Assembly (NCBI RefSeq): GCF_001881565.1
Contig: NZ_MPDJ01000005.1
Span: forward strand, 479,938 to 539,868
DNA: 59,931 nucleotides
Origin: Eisenbergiella tayi
Lineage (GTDB): Bacteria > Bacillota > Clostridia > Lachnospirales > Lachnospiraceae
Direction: 5' to 3'
The notes under the pieces were generated by a model that worked only from the letters and a program-made list of their open reading frames with translations, searched no databases and was not told where the DNA came from. A program made the position numbers and the translations under genes. Positions 25,439 to 34,006 of this stretch are shown here, piece by piece; within the stretch, counting starts at the first letter, position 1, and every line of letters begins with the position of its first letter.

Positions 25439-27008
25439 TACTTGCTCTCCTTCCAACTATTTTCTATTTACCTGTCAGGTGGAAGGATTATAACGCCGCC
25501 TTTATATCTATTCAATGTTTTTTTGATATATTAACAGTTGTATTTACGTTATTCTTATGCCTGATTCAGCAGTACCCAAGGAGAAAACAAACTAATTTCA
25601 CTTTACTGCCTGTACCTCCTTGATTCCTCTTGTAATTTATCTTTTTTCATACTTTGTGGATTGGTATGTATCTATTTACTTTTGTGCCTATTTTTCTTGT
25701 CCAGAAAAAACAGACCCCTGCTGTAACTGAATTACCGGAAGGTGGTGGGGTGTTCCAAATGTTTAGCTGTTCCTTCTTAATTGTTCTCTTTCTTTACCCG
25801 GTCACTCATTTTTACTTAATATGTAATTCTGAATGATATACCTGCCTGTTTGCTTCAATTAATATGCATTTACCTTAAATAATACGCTTTCTGCTTTATT
25901 CATTACTTGTATCTTTCTCTCCTTAAAAGCCTTCAATGGCAGGTTTATTTATGATAAACAGTATAAAACTATCTGTTTCTCTTGTACTTATTTAACAATA
26001 AAGTATTTAACTACTTACTTCTATTGTACATCAATAGATTGCCTTTGTTGGTTATACTTATTGCTATGTTGGATTTCTCCATAAATTCACTTCCTAGAAC
26101 CTAATTATCCTATTTTTACAGTCTGGAAACATAGTCTGTGTGGGGAAATTAAATGCTAATTACAGAACTGCCGGAGGGTGTGGGATATTATATAATTGTT
26201 TCCTCTTATATACTTACTGTAGCATTAATTCATTTACTAAAGAATTATAATCTGCCCTACTGTTATAAGGATTAGTTCTTATGTATAAGTCATTTTAACT
26301 TGACTGCTATTATAGGTTAACTGTTCATTTTATCTCTTTTGTATCTTCTATAAATTACTGTCATAAGAATTAGTTCTGTTGTATCCGGAAACAATTAACT
26401 TGCCTGCTATTACAGATTAACTGTTTATTTTAGTTTCTGTTGTATCTTTTATATATTCATGAAAAAACTTAGAAGCCAATCATCCGCAATCATAAATGTT
26501 TCTTTTTTGTTCATTAGGTGTATCCTTATTTTTTATAAATGTTTCTGCAAATGCCGCTTTCCTGCGATACTAAATGTTTCGCAAAAGAATAGGCAGTAGC
26601 ATTCTTATTTACTGTAGAATCCTACTGCCCTGCTTTGCTTTCATATACATGCTGACATACATTCATTTTATCTTACTACATATCCTTCCCTCAAAATCTC
26701 CCCCTTCCTTTTTCACACCCTTCATCACAACTATTTTTTTCAAAATTTTTAAACTATATGTAGCAACTGCAATGTATACCGGAATGTATCGTTATTACTG
26801 TCCACTGTTGCTTTATAGTAACGCACTTTTTTCCCTTTTTATTTCCATGCACTTTTTCATTTTTCCATACTGCCATAAATTACAGACACAAAAATACAAT
26901 TCCTTCAAAATGCTGAATCCGCTTCCTCTGTATCTTATTTTTACATACTGTTCCCTATAGAAATTACACCATGTATACCCTGCCATGTCTAATCAGGCAA
27001 GAAGAATG
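25439..27008. other. 1.5-kb AT-rich region without a supported gene
   Basis: Strongly biased to T and C on the plus strand. The open frames present lack ribosome-binding sites and read as low-complexity hydrophobic text. It contains a 98-bp tandem repeat (26262-26458), three AAATGTTTC words near 26500-26580, and two similar words, ATTACCGGAAGGTG near 25732 and ACTGCCGGAGGGTG near 26167. It could hold an origin of transfer, an untranslated RNA or decayed genes; none can be shown. Confidence 0.5.
26262..26458. repeat. Imperfect tandem duplication, unit about 98 bp
   Basis: Unit 1 (26262-26359) and unit 2 (26360-26458) share ATTAGTTCT, AACTTG.CTGCTATTA, TTAACTGTT.ATTTTA and TTGTATCTT in the same order and spacing. 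Confidence 0.7.
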
Positions 27009-27593
27009 TCAGCCAAAATCTATTATCATGCTGTCCTCGTACTCTTTTACCTTCCTGTAAAACGTGCTCCTGCTGACATTTAATGCCCTGCTTGCCCCTG
27101 CCGCTGATACCCGTTTCTTTTTCCAGTCCTCATAGACTTCCAGAAAGTCGGGAAGCTCCTTCGGCTTACGCCCCTTATATTTCCCCTCTGCTTTTGCTAT
27201 GGCTATCCCCTCCGCCTGACGCAGTAAGATATTCTGACGTTCAAGCTGTGCAATTGCTGCAAATACGGTCAGCATAAACTCCCCTGCCGGGGTACTTGTA
27301 TCAATCCTTTCCTTTTGGCTGATAAACTGGACTCCTTTGCTGTTAAGAATATCTGTCAGTTCCAGTAAATCCTTTGTGTTCCTTGCGAACCTGCCAATGC
27401 TTTCCACTATGACTGTATCGCCCTTCCTCACATATTCAAGCATTTCCTTTAATTGCATCCTGTCCGTATTCTTGCCTGAAATCTCGTCAATGAAAACTTT
27501 ATCTGCTTCCAACTGTTCCATTAAAACCTCTTGTCTTGCTGTATTCTGTTCTTCTGTACTTACCCTTACATAACCGACCCTTTCTTCACTCAT
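27009..27593 (-). CDS. Serine recombinase, resolvase/invertase family
   Basis: 194 residues from the ATG at 27593 with AGGAGC upstream; the longer start at 27614 is less well placed. The N-terminal catalytic domain has VGYVRVSTEEQNTARQ with the nucleophilic Ser in RVST, and the conserved ESIGRFARN. A C-terminal helix-turn-helix follows (VSAAGASRALNVSRSTFYRK). Small enzymes like this resolve cointegrates or invert segments. Within a tyrosine-integrase element it may be an accessory resolvase; nearby inverted repeats (27883 and 28127) are possible targets but unproven. Confidence 0.93.
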   Translation of the reverse strand: MSEERVGYVRVSTEEQNTARQEVLMEQLEADKVFIDEISGKNTDRMQLKEMLEYVRKGDTVIVESIGRFARNTKDLLELTDILNSKGVQFISQKERIDTSTPAGEFMLTVFAAIAQLERQNILLRQAEGIAIAKAEGKYKGRKPKELPDFLEVYEDWKKKRVSAAGASRALNVSRSTFYRKVKEYEDSMIIDFG

Positions 27594-28381
27594 AATGCTT
27601 CCGCTCCTACTCACTAGATTTCTAAATGAAGAAAATCAAGCGTTCCCATTAGACTATACCCTGCCGCTACAATATTATTGAACCGGAAAACTGTCACAAT
27701 AGAGCAGATTTTCTATTAACAGAGCGTCTTATGGTACACTTTTTTCTTTGTCTCATTTAGATACCTATAATCATTTCAGAGCACTTTTTCTTGATATACA
27801 TACTGTCCTTTTATCACTGACCATGCAAAATCTGATTTTACAAGCTTTTCCTATTTCCTCCCATTGTCATTCCCATAAAAAAGGAGTGAAAGGCAGACAA
27901 CACTTCCCACCTCTCCGGTGCTGATTTTTCATATTGCCTGCACTCCCGGCAATATGTCATTACCTTTGAATTATAAACGCAAATTTTTTAGAAGAATATT
28001 TTCATCCGTGACACGCTTTTGTTTAGCCATACAAGACAATTTGATGTCTTATTATGTTTTCACTTTTCTATATGTTACTAATCAACAAATTTATAGCCAC
28101 TAACTAATATCCTTATCTTTCAATAAGTCTGCCTTTCACCCCGAAAGCCATTATATCGGAATTACCAGACATTTGACTGTAGGGAATATGCCGGTTTTCC
28201 ACCTAAGGGACTATCATTTTTTAATCCTGCCGTCTACCTCCCCTGCCCATCCTCATTCAAATACCCCTGTAGCCATCTAGTATCCCCCTGTTTCCTCCCT
28301 AATCCCCGCCCCTCATAAATCCCCTATCCAGTCCCCATCCTTCATCTGCCTTCCTCTCCCCGTTATCTCCCTTCCCCAAAA
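27594..28381. other. Right end of the element, gene-free, with inverted repeats
   Basis: GGAGTGAAAGGCAGAC at 27883-27898 recurs as its reverse complement at 28127-28142 with one mismatch, enclosing 228 bp. Inside is a perfect hairpin CATATTGCC/GGCAATATG (27930-27956). The last 150 bp before the right repeat are C/T-rich. No supported gene. Confidence 0.55.
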
Positions 28382-28519
28382 GTTGAGTCAAAAGTTGAGT
28401 CAGGCCTTGACTTTCCCCCATTTCCTGTTATACTAAAAAAGCCGCAAACCCTTATAAATACTAAGGATTCGCGGCGGCTAACCCGTGTGTTCGAGACCTT
28501 CCACACGTAAAACAAAACT
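28382..28519. repeat. Right attachment repeat, forming the present queT leader
   Basis: 138 bp matching 15041-15178 with 8 mismatches, six of them in the first 40 bp. The final 42 bp (28478-28519) are identical. If crossover occurred in the identical part, the promoter and first hairpin now driving queT were brought in by the element. Confidence 0.88.
28407..28434 (+). promoter_or_regulatory. Promoter of queT
   Basis: TTGACT and TATACT are 16 bp apart, inside the right attachment repeat. The same boxes occur in the left copy at 15066-15093. Confidence 0.75.
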
Positions 28520-28525
28520 AAAGGA
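28441..28525 (+). promoter_or_regulatory. Structured queT leader, candidate preQ1 riboswitch
   Basis: A 35-nt hairpin (28441-28475, GCCGC/GCGGC base) is followed by CGTGTG, a 12-nt loop TTCGAGACCTTC, CACACG, and the A-rich tail TAAAACAAAACTAAAGG that runs into the ribosome-binding site. A short stem with a 12-nt loop starting TTC and ending in C, plus an A-rich tail with ACTAA, is the layout of preQ1-I aptamers. The gene behind it transports a queuosine precursor. Tail-loop pairing would involve the ribosome-binding site. The class is inferred, not verified. Confidence 0.55.
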
Positions 28526-28535
28526 GAACAGAATA

Positions 28536-29021
28536 ATGCAAAAGAAGAACATTCAATTCCTGACCCAGGCGGCTATGATTGCCGCTATTTATGTTGTGCT
28601 CACATTTGTAGCCAACGCTTTCGGCCTCGCCAATTATGCTGTGCAGGTCCGTTTCTCTGAGGCGCTCACCATTCTGCCAATTTTTACCCCTGCCGGGATT
28701 CCCGGACTATTTATCGGTTGTCTTATCAGCAACATCCTTACCGGATGTGCCATTCCGGATATCATATTCGGTTCCCTCGCCACGCTGATCGGCGCGTTTG
28801 GCACCCGTGCGCTGAAATCCAACCGTTTCCTGGCTGTACTGCCGCCTATTGCCGCCAATGCAATAATCGTACCTTTGATACTGAAATATGCTTATGGCCT
28901 GGAACCGCTCTGGTTTTCCTTTTTGACAGTAACCGCCGGAGAAATTATTTCCTGCGGCGTCCTCGGACTTCTGCTTGCCTTCGCATTAAATAAATACCGG
29001 AAACAGATTTTCGGAAACTGA
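28536..29021 (+). CDS. queT: Queuosine precursor transporter QueT
   Basis: 161 residues, almost entirely hydrophobic with about five to six membrane segments. It contains VQVRFSEALTILPIFTPAGI and a GCLISNILTG segment characteristic of the QueT family of S-components for preQ1-type substrates. It imports a queuosine precursor, probably with an energy-coupling-factor transporter encoded elsewhere. The ATG at 28536 has AAGGAG; the frame is open further back into the leader. It is the only gene of its transcript and ends in a bidirectional terminator. The mobile element sits directly upstream. Confidence 0.92.
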   Translation: MQKKNIQFLTQAAMIAAIYVVLTFVANAFGLANYAVQVRFSEALTILPIFTPAGIPGLFIGCLISNILTGCAIPDIIFGSLATLIGAFGTRALKSNRFLAVLPPIAANAIIVPLILKYAYGLEPLWFSFLTVTAGEIISCGVLGLLLAFALNKYRKQIFGN

Positions 29022-29034
29022 ATATGGGAACATA

Positions 29035-29064
29035 AATAAGGCTCCTGCGGGAGCCTTATTTTTA
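29035..29064. terminator. Bidirectional terminator
   Basis: AATAAGGCTCC/GGGAGCCTTATT with a TGC loop lies between convergent queT and the alpha/beta-hydrolase gene, abutting the latter's stop codon. Confidence 0.9.
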
Positions 29065-30021
29065 TGCCATTCTCTGTTTCCGGATTTTTTCCACAAAGGG
29101 CCGGATCGTTTCTGCCATTTCTCTTGCTTTATAGTGGTGTAGATAATGGCCGCAATCGTACTGGATTAATTCACAGTTCAGCCTTTCCGCATATTTCTTT
29201 TGAAGGGGCACCCAGAAACCGCCCAGCTCCTTTCCATCCGAACAGAATAAGAGAAAGGGAACTTCGGGCTTTCTGTGTTTCTTCACCATCTCTGCATTCG
29301 CATATACGGATGCCGCCTCTTCCAGAACAACCTTATTTAAAAAGTTTCTGTTCCCCAGAAGTTTTGCCTGCCGGTATTCCTCCTCCGTCAGTCCTTCTTT
29401 ACCCACCACCTGCAGCAGCGGACAGCGTTGTATTCCAAAAAAAGCAAGCATTCCCATAAGCTTTAAAGAACCGGGATTCGCTTTCTTATTTTCATATGCC
29501 TTGGGAAAAGCCATATCCATCCCCACGATTCCCATAACCTCATCAGGATATTTCTGTGCCCAGTAAATTGCTTCCAGCCCGGACATCGAATGGGGCAGGA
29601 GCACAAAAGGCCCCTTTTCCCCCGCCAGACGCAGAGCCAGTCGGGTTTCTTCCAGCATGGCGTCCAGCTGTCTGCTTCGCTTTTTAATCTCCGAATAGCC
29701 ATAGCCGGCCTTTTCCACTACCACACACCGATAACAGGATGAAAGCTTCCGGTAGAGCGGCCTGAAATCATAAACAGGCGCCGCTGTTCCTCCTCCTGAA
29801 AGAAAGACCAGCGTTACTGCTTCGTCATGTACTCTGCCGTCGCTGCCATCCAGTTCCTCCGGGCCTTCCGTATATACATGCATTCTGTGCCCGTTAACTT
29901 CCACCATCGTCCCCGGAGCCGTCAGCTGTTCCTGTTCCGTATACAGAAGCCTTCTGTGTACAGCTGCGGCGGCAGTCAGACCGCCTGCCGCTCCTGCCAG
30001 TGTCCATTTCCATTTTTTCAT
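29062..30021 (-). CDS. Alpha/beta-hydrolase, membrane-anchored
   Basis: 319 residues. A short N-terminal hydrophobic helix (WTLAGAAGGLTAAAAV) probably anchors it. The hydrolase core shows an oxyanion region LSGGGTAAPVYDF, the nucleophile elbow LPHSMSGLEA (Ser in HSMSG), and a C-terminal catalytic His in DCGHYLHHY. The substrate is unknown. Its ATG overlaps the stop of the sensor-kinase gene (ATGA), so it belongs to the two-component operon and may be its output or a resistance function. Confidence 0.85.
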   Translation of the reverse strand: MKKWKWTLAGAAGGLTAAAAVHRRLLYTEQEQLTAPGTMVEVNGHRMHVYTEGPEELDGSDGRVHDEAVTLVFLSGGGTAAPVYDFRPLYRKLSSCYRCVVVEKAGYGYSEIKKRSRQLDAMLEETRLALRLAGEKGPFVLLPHSMSGLEAIYWAQKYPDEVMGIVGMDMAFPKAYENKKANPGSLKLMGMLAFFGIQRCPLLQVVGKEGLTEEEYRQAKLLGNRNFLNKVVLEEAASVYANAEMVKKHRKPEVPFLLFCSDGKELGGFWVPLQKKYAERLNCELIQYDCGHYLHHYKAREMAETIRPFVEKIRKQRMA

Positions 30022-31406
30022 ATTTCCTGTTCCTTTCCTTCCTTATGTGGCTCCCCACTTTCCGGCCGTATCCGGAAACTTACTTTTCCATGACCTTCCG
30101 GTGTATTTTCAATCTGTACTTCCCCATTATGAAATCGGGCGACTTCCCGGGCGAAGGCAAGGCCAATCCCCATATGTCCATCCTGAGGGCGGCTTTCCCC
30201 CTCCGTATACATGGGCTCCAGTGCATGGCACAGTGCCTGTGGGGAAAAACCCGGCCCTTCATCAGACACACAGATTTCCAGCAAGGGCGCCTGCCATCTG
30301 CAATGGATCACTATTCTTTTTTCTTCCGGCGTATGCTCCGCCGCATTTCTTACAATATTCAGCACTGCCCGGCAGACATCCTGCCTGGCTAATATCAGTT
30401 CCGGCAATACAGCACCTTCATATTCCGCCTTCACTCCGAATACCCTGGCTATTTCTTCCGCTCCGTTAAAAATTTCCTGCTGCAGCAGTTCCCCTGATAC
30501 CGGCTGTTTGTTTTCTTCACCTTCCGATACATTCCGGGTCATTCTTTTCAGTCTTTCCAAATATCTGCCTGCCGCTTCCGTATTTTTAAGAATGGCGCTC
30601 AAACACTCCTGCTGCTCCTCTGTGAGCGGCGTTTCTTCCAGAAGCTGGGCATTTCCGCTTATTATGGTGAGAGGTGTTTTCAGGTCATGAAGCAGCGCAC
30701 TGGTCTGGGAGATGCGGCTGTGTTCCATTTTCCATTGTTCCTGCAGCGAATTACGCAGAGCCGTACGCAGTTCCTCCATGGCATCCATCACCTCGTCATA
30801 TTCCCGGATTCCCGAACTGCCGAAGGGCTCCTCCAGTTCTCCGCGGGACAGGCTGAGCGCGGCATCCTGCAAAACGGAAAGCCTTCTGCGGAAAATCTTC
30901 ACATATCGATGGGTCACAAGCCCCAGGCTCACGATAAGAACAGCTCCCCAAAAGATAAAATACCATTTTTCAACATCTGGAATCAGCTTTCTTCCTTCAG
31001 GATTAATCAGCTCCATCTTATATTGGAATTGAAGAACAGCCTCTTTTCCTTCCCCTTCCGCTTTTACATGATAATATCCACCGGAATCTTTTCCGGATTC
31101 CCTATATTCCTCCGCGGCGGCCTGTTCCTCATCGTTCATATCGGTTTCCGCCAGCTCTCCGTTTTCCCATATGGCATAGCTGCATAAGAAAGGAACCAGT
31201 TCTCTGCTTATTCCCTCCTTCTTCATACGTTCCGCCGCTTCCGCCGCCATCCGTTCCCCGGCATTTGCAGGATATGCAACGCCCTTATTCACAAGCAGGT
31301 TCAGCCCTATCCAAAAGGACACTGCAATCAGGCACGCTGTAAAACCGCACAAAAACATATACTGAATCAATATCCGTATCAGGCTTACGCCTTTTCTGCA
31401 TTCCAT
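30018..31406 (-). CDS. Sensor histidine kinase
   Basis: About 462 residues from the ATG at 31406; the frame opens at 31424. There are two transmembrane helices (about 15-35 and 155-180) enclosing an extracytoplasmic sensor region of about 120 residues, then a HAMP-like segment. The H-box is LLHDLKTPLTII, and N-, G1- and G2-type boxes follow (NIVRNAAEHTP, DEGPGFS, GHMGIGLAFA). It phosphorylates the response regulator encoded just upstream, whose stop codon it overlaps by about 22 bp. The signal is unknown. Confidence 0.93.
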   Translation of the reverse strand: MECRKGVSLIRILIQYMFLCGFTACLIAVSFWIGLNLLVNKGVAYPANAGERMAAEAAERMKKEGISRELVPFLCSYAIWENGELAETDMNDEEQAAAEEYRESGKDSGGYYHVKAEGEGKEAVLQFQYKMELINPEGRKLIPDVEKWYFIFWGAVLIVSLGLVTHRYVKIFRRRLSVLQDAALSLSRGELEEPFGSSGIREYDEVMDAMEELRTALRNSLQEQWKMEHSRISQTSALLHDLKTPLTIISGNAQLLEETPLTEEQQECLSAILKNTEAAGRYLERLKRMTRNVSEGEENKQPVSGELLQQEIFNGAEEIARVFGVKAEYEGAVLPELILARQDVCRAVLNIVRNAAEHTPEEKRIVIHCRWQAPLLEICVSDEGPGFSPQALCHALEPMYTEGESRPQDGHMGIGLAFAREVARFHNGEVQIENTPEGHGKVSFRIRPESGEPHKEGKEQEI

Positions 31407-32056
31407 CTGTATCCTATCCCCCAAACGGTTTCAACCGGCGATGCCCCGAAGGCCGCCAGCTTTGCCCGCAGGTTTTTGATATGCTCTGTTACCGCCGCCT
31501 CACTGGAATCGCTGTCGTACCCGAAAATTTCTTCCAGAATCTGCTGTCTCGTATATACCAGTCCCGGATGTCTGGCGAACATCTCGCAAAGCTGATATTC
31601 GCTTTTTGTCAACGGCAGCTCTTCTTCCTTCACATATACCCGTTTCGCCTGTAAATCAAAGTGTATCCTGCCCGATACGAACCGGTAAACGGGCACGCGC
31701 TGTTCCCGGCGCAGGTGTGCTTCTACCCTGGCTCTCAGCTGAGGCAGGCTGAAGGGCTTGGTAAGATAATCATCGCCCCCTGCTCCCAGCCCATAAAGCA
31801 CATCCTCATCTTCCCCTTTCGCTGTAAGGAACAAAATAGGACAGTCCGTAAAAGAACGGATCCTGGCACAGGCCGCCACTCCATCCTCTCCCGGCATCAT
31901 GACATCCAGGATTATCAGCTCCGCCTGGCTGCAGAGCTTTTCGTCCAGCGCCCGGGTGTCATACATCACAGTCACCGAATGCCCATCCTTTTCCAGCGCG
32001 CGCTTCAGAAGCCTGCAAATATCTTCCGAATCATCTGCCACAATAATCCTGGCCAT
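31385..32056 (-). CDS. Response regulator, OmpR/PhoB family
   Basis: 223 residues: a receiver domain with the acceptor Asp51 (LIILDVMMPGEDG), acidic pair ADD at 7-9 and Lys100 (YLTKPF). A C-terminal winged helix (LTKSEYQLCEMFARHPGLVY to WGIGYRW) follows. First gene of the response regulator-kinase-hydrolase operon, with GAGAGGAAG before the ATG. It should bind DNA as a phosphorylated dimer and control this operon or others. Confidence 0.95.
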   Translation of the reverse strand: MARIIVADDSEDICRLLKRALEKDGHSVTVMYDTRALDEKLCSQAELIILDVMMPGEDGVAACARIRSFTDCPILFLTAKGEDEDVLYGLGAGGDDYLTKPFSLPQLRARVEAHLRREQRVPVYRFVSGRIHFDLQAKRVYVKEEELPLTKSEYQLCEMFARHPGLVYTRQQILEEIFGYDSDSSEAAVTEHIKNLRAKLAAFGASPVETVWGIGYRWNAEKA

Positions 32057-32094
32057 ATACTTCCTCTCCCTTCTTCAGCATCACAAAAGCTGCA

Positions 32095-32907
32095 TCACCC
32101 AGGATATCCCGTACAGGATATATACATGGGCCGGATAAAACCAGAAAATAACTTTTTATTCCCCTTCCCTCTTTGTCCGTTGTAAAGATACATAGGTATT
32201 GCCGCGAAACCGCTCATCCAGCCATACATCGTAGTGATCAGCATTTCCGCCGTAGCTCCGGGCGTAAGAAGGAACGGGAATACCCCTTCCAAAATCAGGG
32301 CCAGTACAAAAAATACGGCCGCCTGAAGCGCACGTCTTTTCCGGAATAAATACAGAAGGATTCCTTCCAGTATAAAGTAAGTCCCTCCGTCTATAATAGC
32401 GGAATGCATGGGAAGAAGCGTATAATGCAGAAGGAGCACCGCATTCGCTGCCGAAGGAACAGCCTGTATAAGCCCCATTCCTACAAACGGCCAGATCAGA
32501 GGAAGCACAATCGCCGAAAGCCCTCTTCCCCATTTTTTCTGCTTACACCAGTCAATTCCCTGCAGTATCACCAGCAATATGGAAAAAGTCGCAAGCATCT
32601 GATTCTGGGGTACGAAGCCATCCGGCCTTCTTACAAAGCAGATGAAAATATACTGCAGCAGCCCCATCCCCACGGCAATGGCATATATCCTGAGAAAATA
32701 TTTTTTACGGTTCCGGGTATGTTGGAAACCTTCCAGCAGGCAAAACAAAAACAACGGAGCCGATAATCTGCCCAGCATAGAAAACCATTCCGGTATCTTA
32801 CCTGTAAACTCGAAAAAATAATGGATATGATCCATCACCATGAGCACCAGCGCTATCCATTTCAGCTGAAAATCAGTGAATCCTTTTTTACATATTTCAT
32901 TCTTCAT
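32095..32907 (-). CDS. TraX family membrane protein with frameshifted C terminus
   Basis: 270 residues from the ATG at 32907 (GGAGGAAG upstream), with about eight membrane helices. It begins with the TraX-type segment LKWIALVLMVMDHIHYFF. TraX-like proteins are membrane acyltransferase relatives, first known from F-pilin acetylation; in Firmicutes the substrate is unknown. After YNGQRGKGNKK the frame ends with an atypical 17 residues. The -1 frame instead gives FWFYPAHVYILYGISW, the expected family ending, running to a stop at 32081-32083. The shift maps to the five-A run at 32153-32157. Confidence 0.85.
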   Translation of the reverse strand: MKNEICKKGFTDFQLKWIALVLMVMDHIHYFFEFTGKIPEWFSMLGRLSAPLFLFCLLEGFQHTRNRKKYFLRIYAIAVGMGLLQYIFICFVRRPDGFVPQNQMLATFSILLVILQGIDWCKQKKWGRGLSAIVLPLIWPFVGMGLIQAVPSAANAVLLLHYTLLPMHSAIIDGGTYFILEGILLYLFRKRRALQAAVFFVLALILEGVFPFLLTPGATAEMLITTMYGWMSGFAAIPMYLYNGQRGKGNKKLFSGFIRPMYISCTGYPG

Positions 32908-33003
32908 ATGAACCTTCCTCCTGTATTCGGAAGAATACCTCATCATAACAAGACGGTATTCTTTTTTTGATATACAGGAGTGTAACAGGTAATTATAAGG
33001 AAT

Positions 33004-33807
33004 TTATAAGGATTCGTCATCCTGCAGCTGTTTTTCTTTCCGCGTCCTGATGAAGCCTACAATGGCGTAATATACGGGAACCGTTAAAAACAGCAGCCAG
33101 CCCGGATGCCAGAGACTTTTGAATATGCCAAGAAGCAGGTATATCATCATAATAAGAACGGGAAAGGCAAACCATCCCATATCTTTTCTCCGGAAGGCCT
33201 CCACACAGGAATGAAATAAGGGTATGGTAAAAAAGATCACCCAGGCCGGATGCCATGCTCCGGTAAGCACACCGATTGCTATAAAGGCGGCGATTACCAG
33301 CAGCGTGAAGGGAAATTCCACACCAGCCCATTCCCGGAAAAAATGAGAATCATATCTTTTTCCATTCACATAAATGCCGTTGGAATCCAGATGAACTTCA
33401 TCCTTATCCTTCTCGATTACATGAATTCCTTTCCAGCCGACATGTACTTCACTGTCTTTATCCTTGCAGTGGATTCCGCTTAAACCGATATGTACATATT
33501 CATCCGGTTCTTTTTCCGGAGACAGGATTTCTCCCTCCTCTTCCCGTATTTCCTTTTCAGGCAGTTTCTCTTCTTCCATATCCATATAGGAAACCGGAAT
33601 TTCATCTTCCGTGCTCAGAAGCTCATCCATGGATATTCCATAAATCCTCGACAGAAGAATCAGATTATCCGTATCGGGTGATGCCTCCGCCCGTTCCCAT
33701 TTGCTCACTGCCTGACGGCTGATTCCCAGCTTTTCTGCCAATGCCTCCTGGGACAGACTGTTCCGCTTTCTTAAGGTTACAAGCCTGTTGGCAATTTCAA
33801 TATTCAT
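33004..33807 (-). CDS. XRE-family regulator with membrane C terminus
   Basis: 267 residues: an N-terminal Cro/C1 helix-turn-helix (LSQEALAEKLGISRQAVSKW), a charged linker, a repeated motif of about 20 residues (YVHIGLSGIHCKDKD, EVHVGWKGIHVIEKD, EVHLDSNGIYVNGK), and four membrane helices in the last 110 residues. This layout suggests a membrane-tethered regulator that senses the envelope. The three short repeats look like strands of a beta-sheet. The gene is monocistronic. Target genes unknown. Confidence 0.85.
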   Translation of the reverse strand: MNIEIANRLVTLRKRNSLSQEALAEKLGISRQAVSKWERAEASPDTDNLILLSRIYGISMDELLSTEDEIPVSYMDMEEEKLPEKEIREEEGEILSPEKEPDEYVHIGLSGIHCKDKDSEVHVGWKGIHVIEKDKDEVHLDSNGIYVNGKRYDSHFFREWAGVEFPFTLLVIAAFIAIGVLTGAWHPAWVIFFTIPLFHSCVEAFRRKDMGWFAFPVLIMMIYLLLGIFKSLWHPGWLLFLTVPVYYAIVGFIRTRKEKQLQDDESL

Positions 33808-33958
33808 GTTTTAATCCTCCTGTCTTGTGTGGAACACTTCGTTCCCGACTGTCTGCATTATAAGGGGATCTCTCAAAGTTGCACTACCAATTCTGCTTTT
33901 CATTGCCGCAACTATCGGTTGCAAACCCTGTATTATGGGGATTTACAGCTTATATAGC

Positions 33959-33992
33959 AAGGCCCCATTCTGCCTTCGTAGAATGGGGCTCA
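33959..33992. terminator. Probable terminator hairpin
   Basis: GCCCCATTCT/AGAATGGGGC lies 15 bp after the stop of the 34007 gene, though the following bases on the minus strand are only weakly T-rich. The rest of the 200-bp gap (33808-34006) shows no gene. Confidence 0.55.
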
Positions 33993-34006
33993 TCTTACAC
34001 CGCCTG

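Larger units (their letters stand above)
15041..28519. mobile_element. Integrated mobile element of about 13.3 kb in the queT leader
   Basis: Bounded by a 138-bp direct repeat (15041-15178 and 28382-28519, 8 mismatches). A tyrosine integrase lies next to the left repeat. Contents: type I toxin locus, integrase, excisionase-like protein, D12 methylase, XRE regulator, serine resolvase, secreted and membrane cargo, and many unknown small genes. It is much richer in A+T than the flanks, with long gene-free tracts. There is no relaxase, coupling ATPase, type IV secretion component or replication protein, so it may be an integrative mobilisable element or a genomic island needing a helper. The exact crossover probably lies in the last 42 bp of the repeats, which are identical. 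Confidence 0.88.

Noticed and set aside
25654..25836. 60-residue open frame in the element
   Set aside because: No ribosome-binding site and no family resemblance; composition follows the local T-richness.
26574..26960. 128-residue hydrophobic open frame
   Set aside because: No ribosome-binding site, low-complexity T/C-driven residue content, and no recognisable domain; taken as chance in an AT-rich region.
15041..28519. Conjugative element (ICE)
   Set aside because: No relaxase, coupling protein or mating-pore genes are visible, so self-transfer cannot be claimed.
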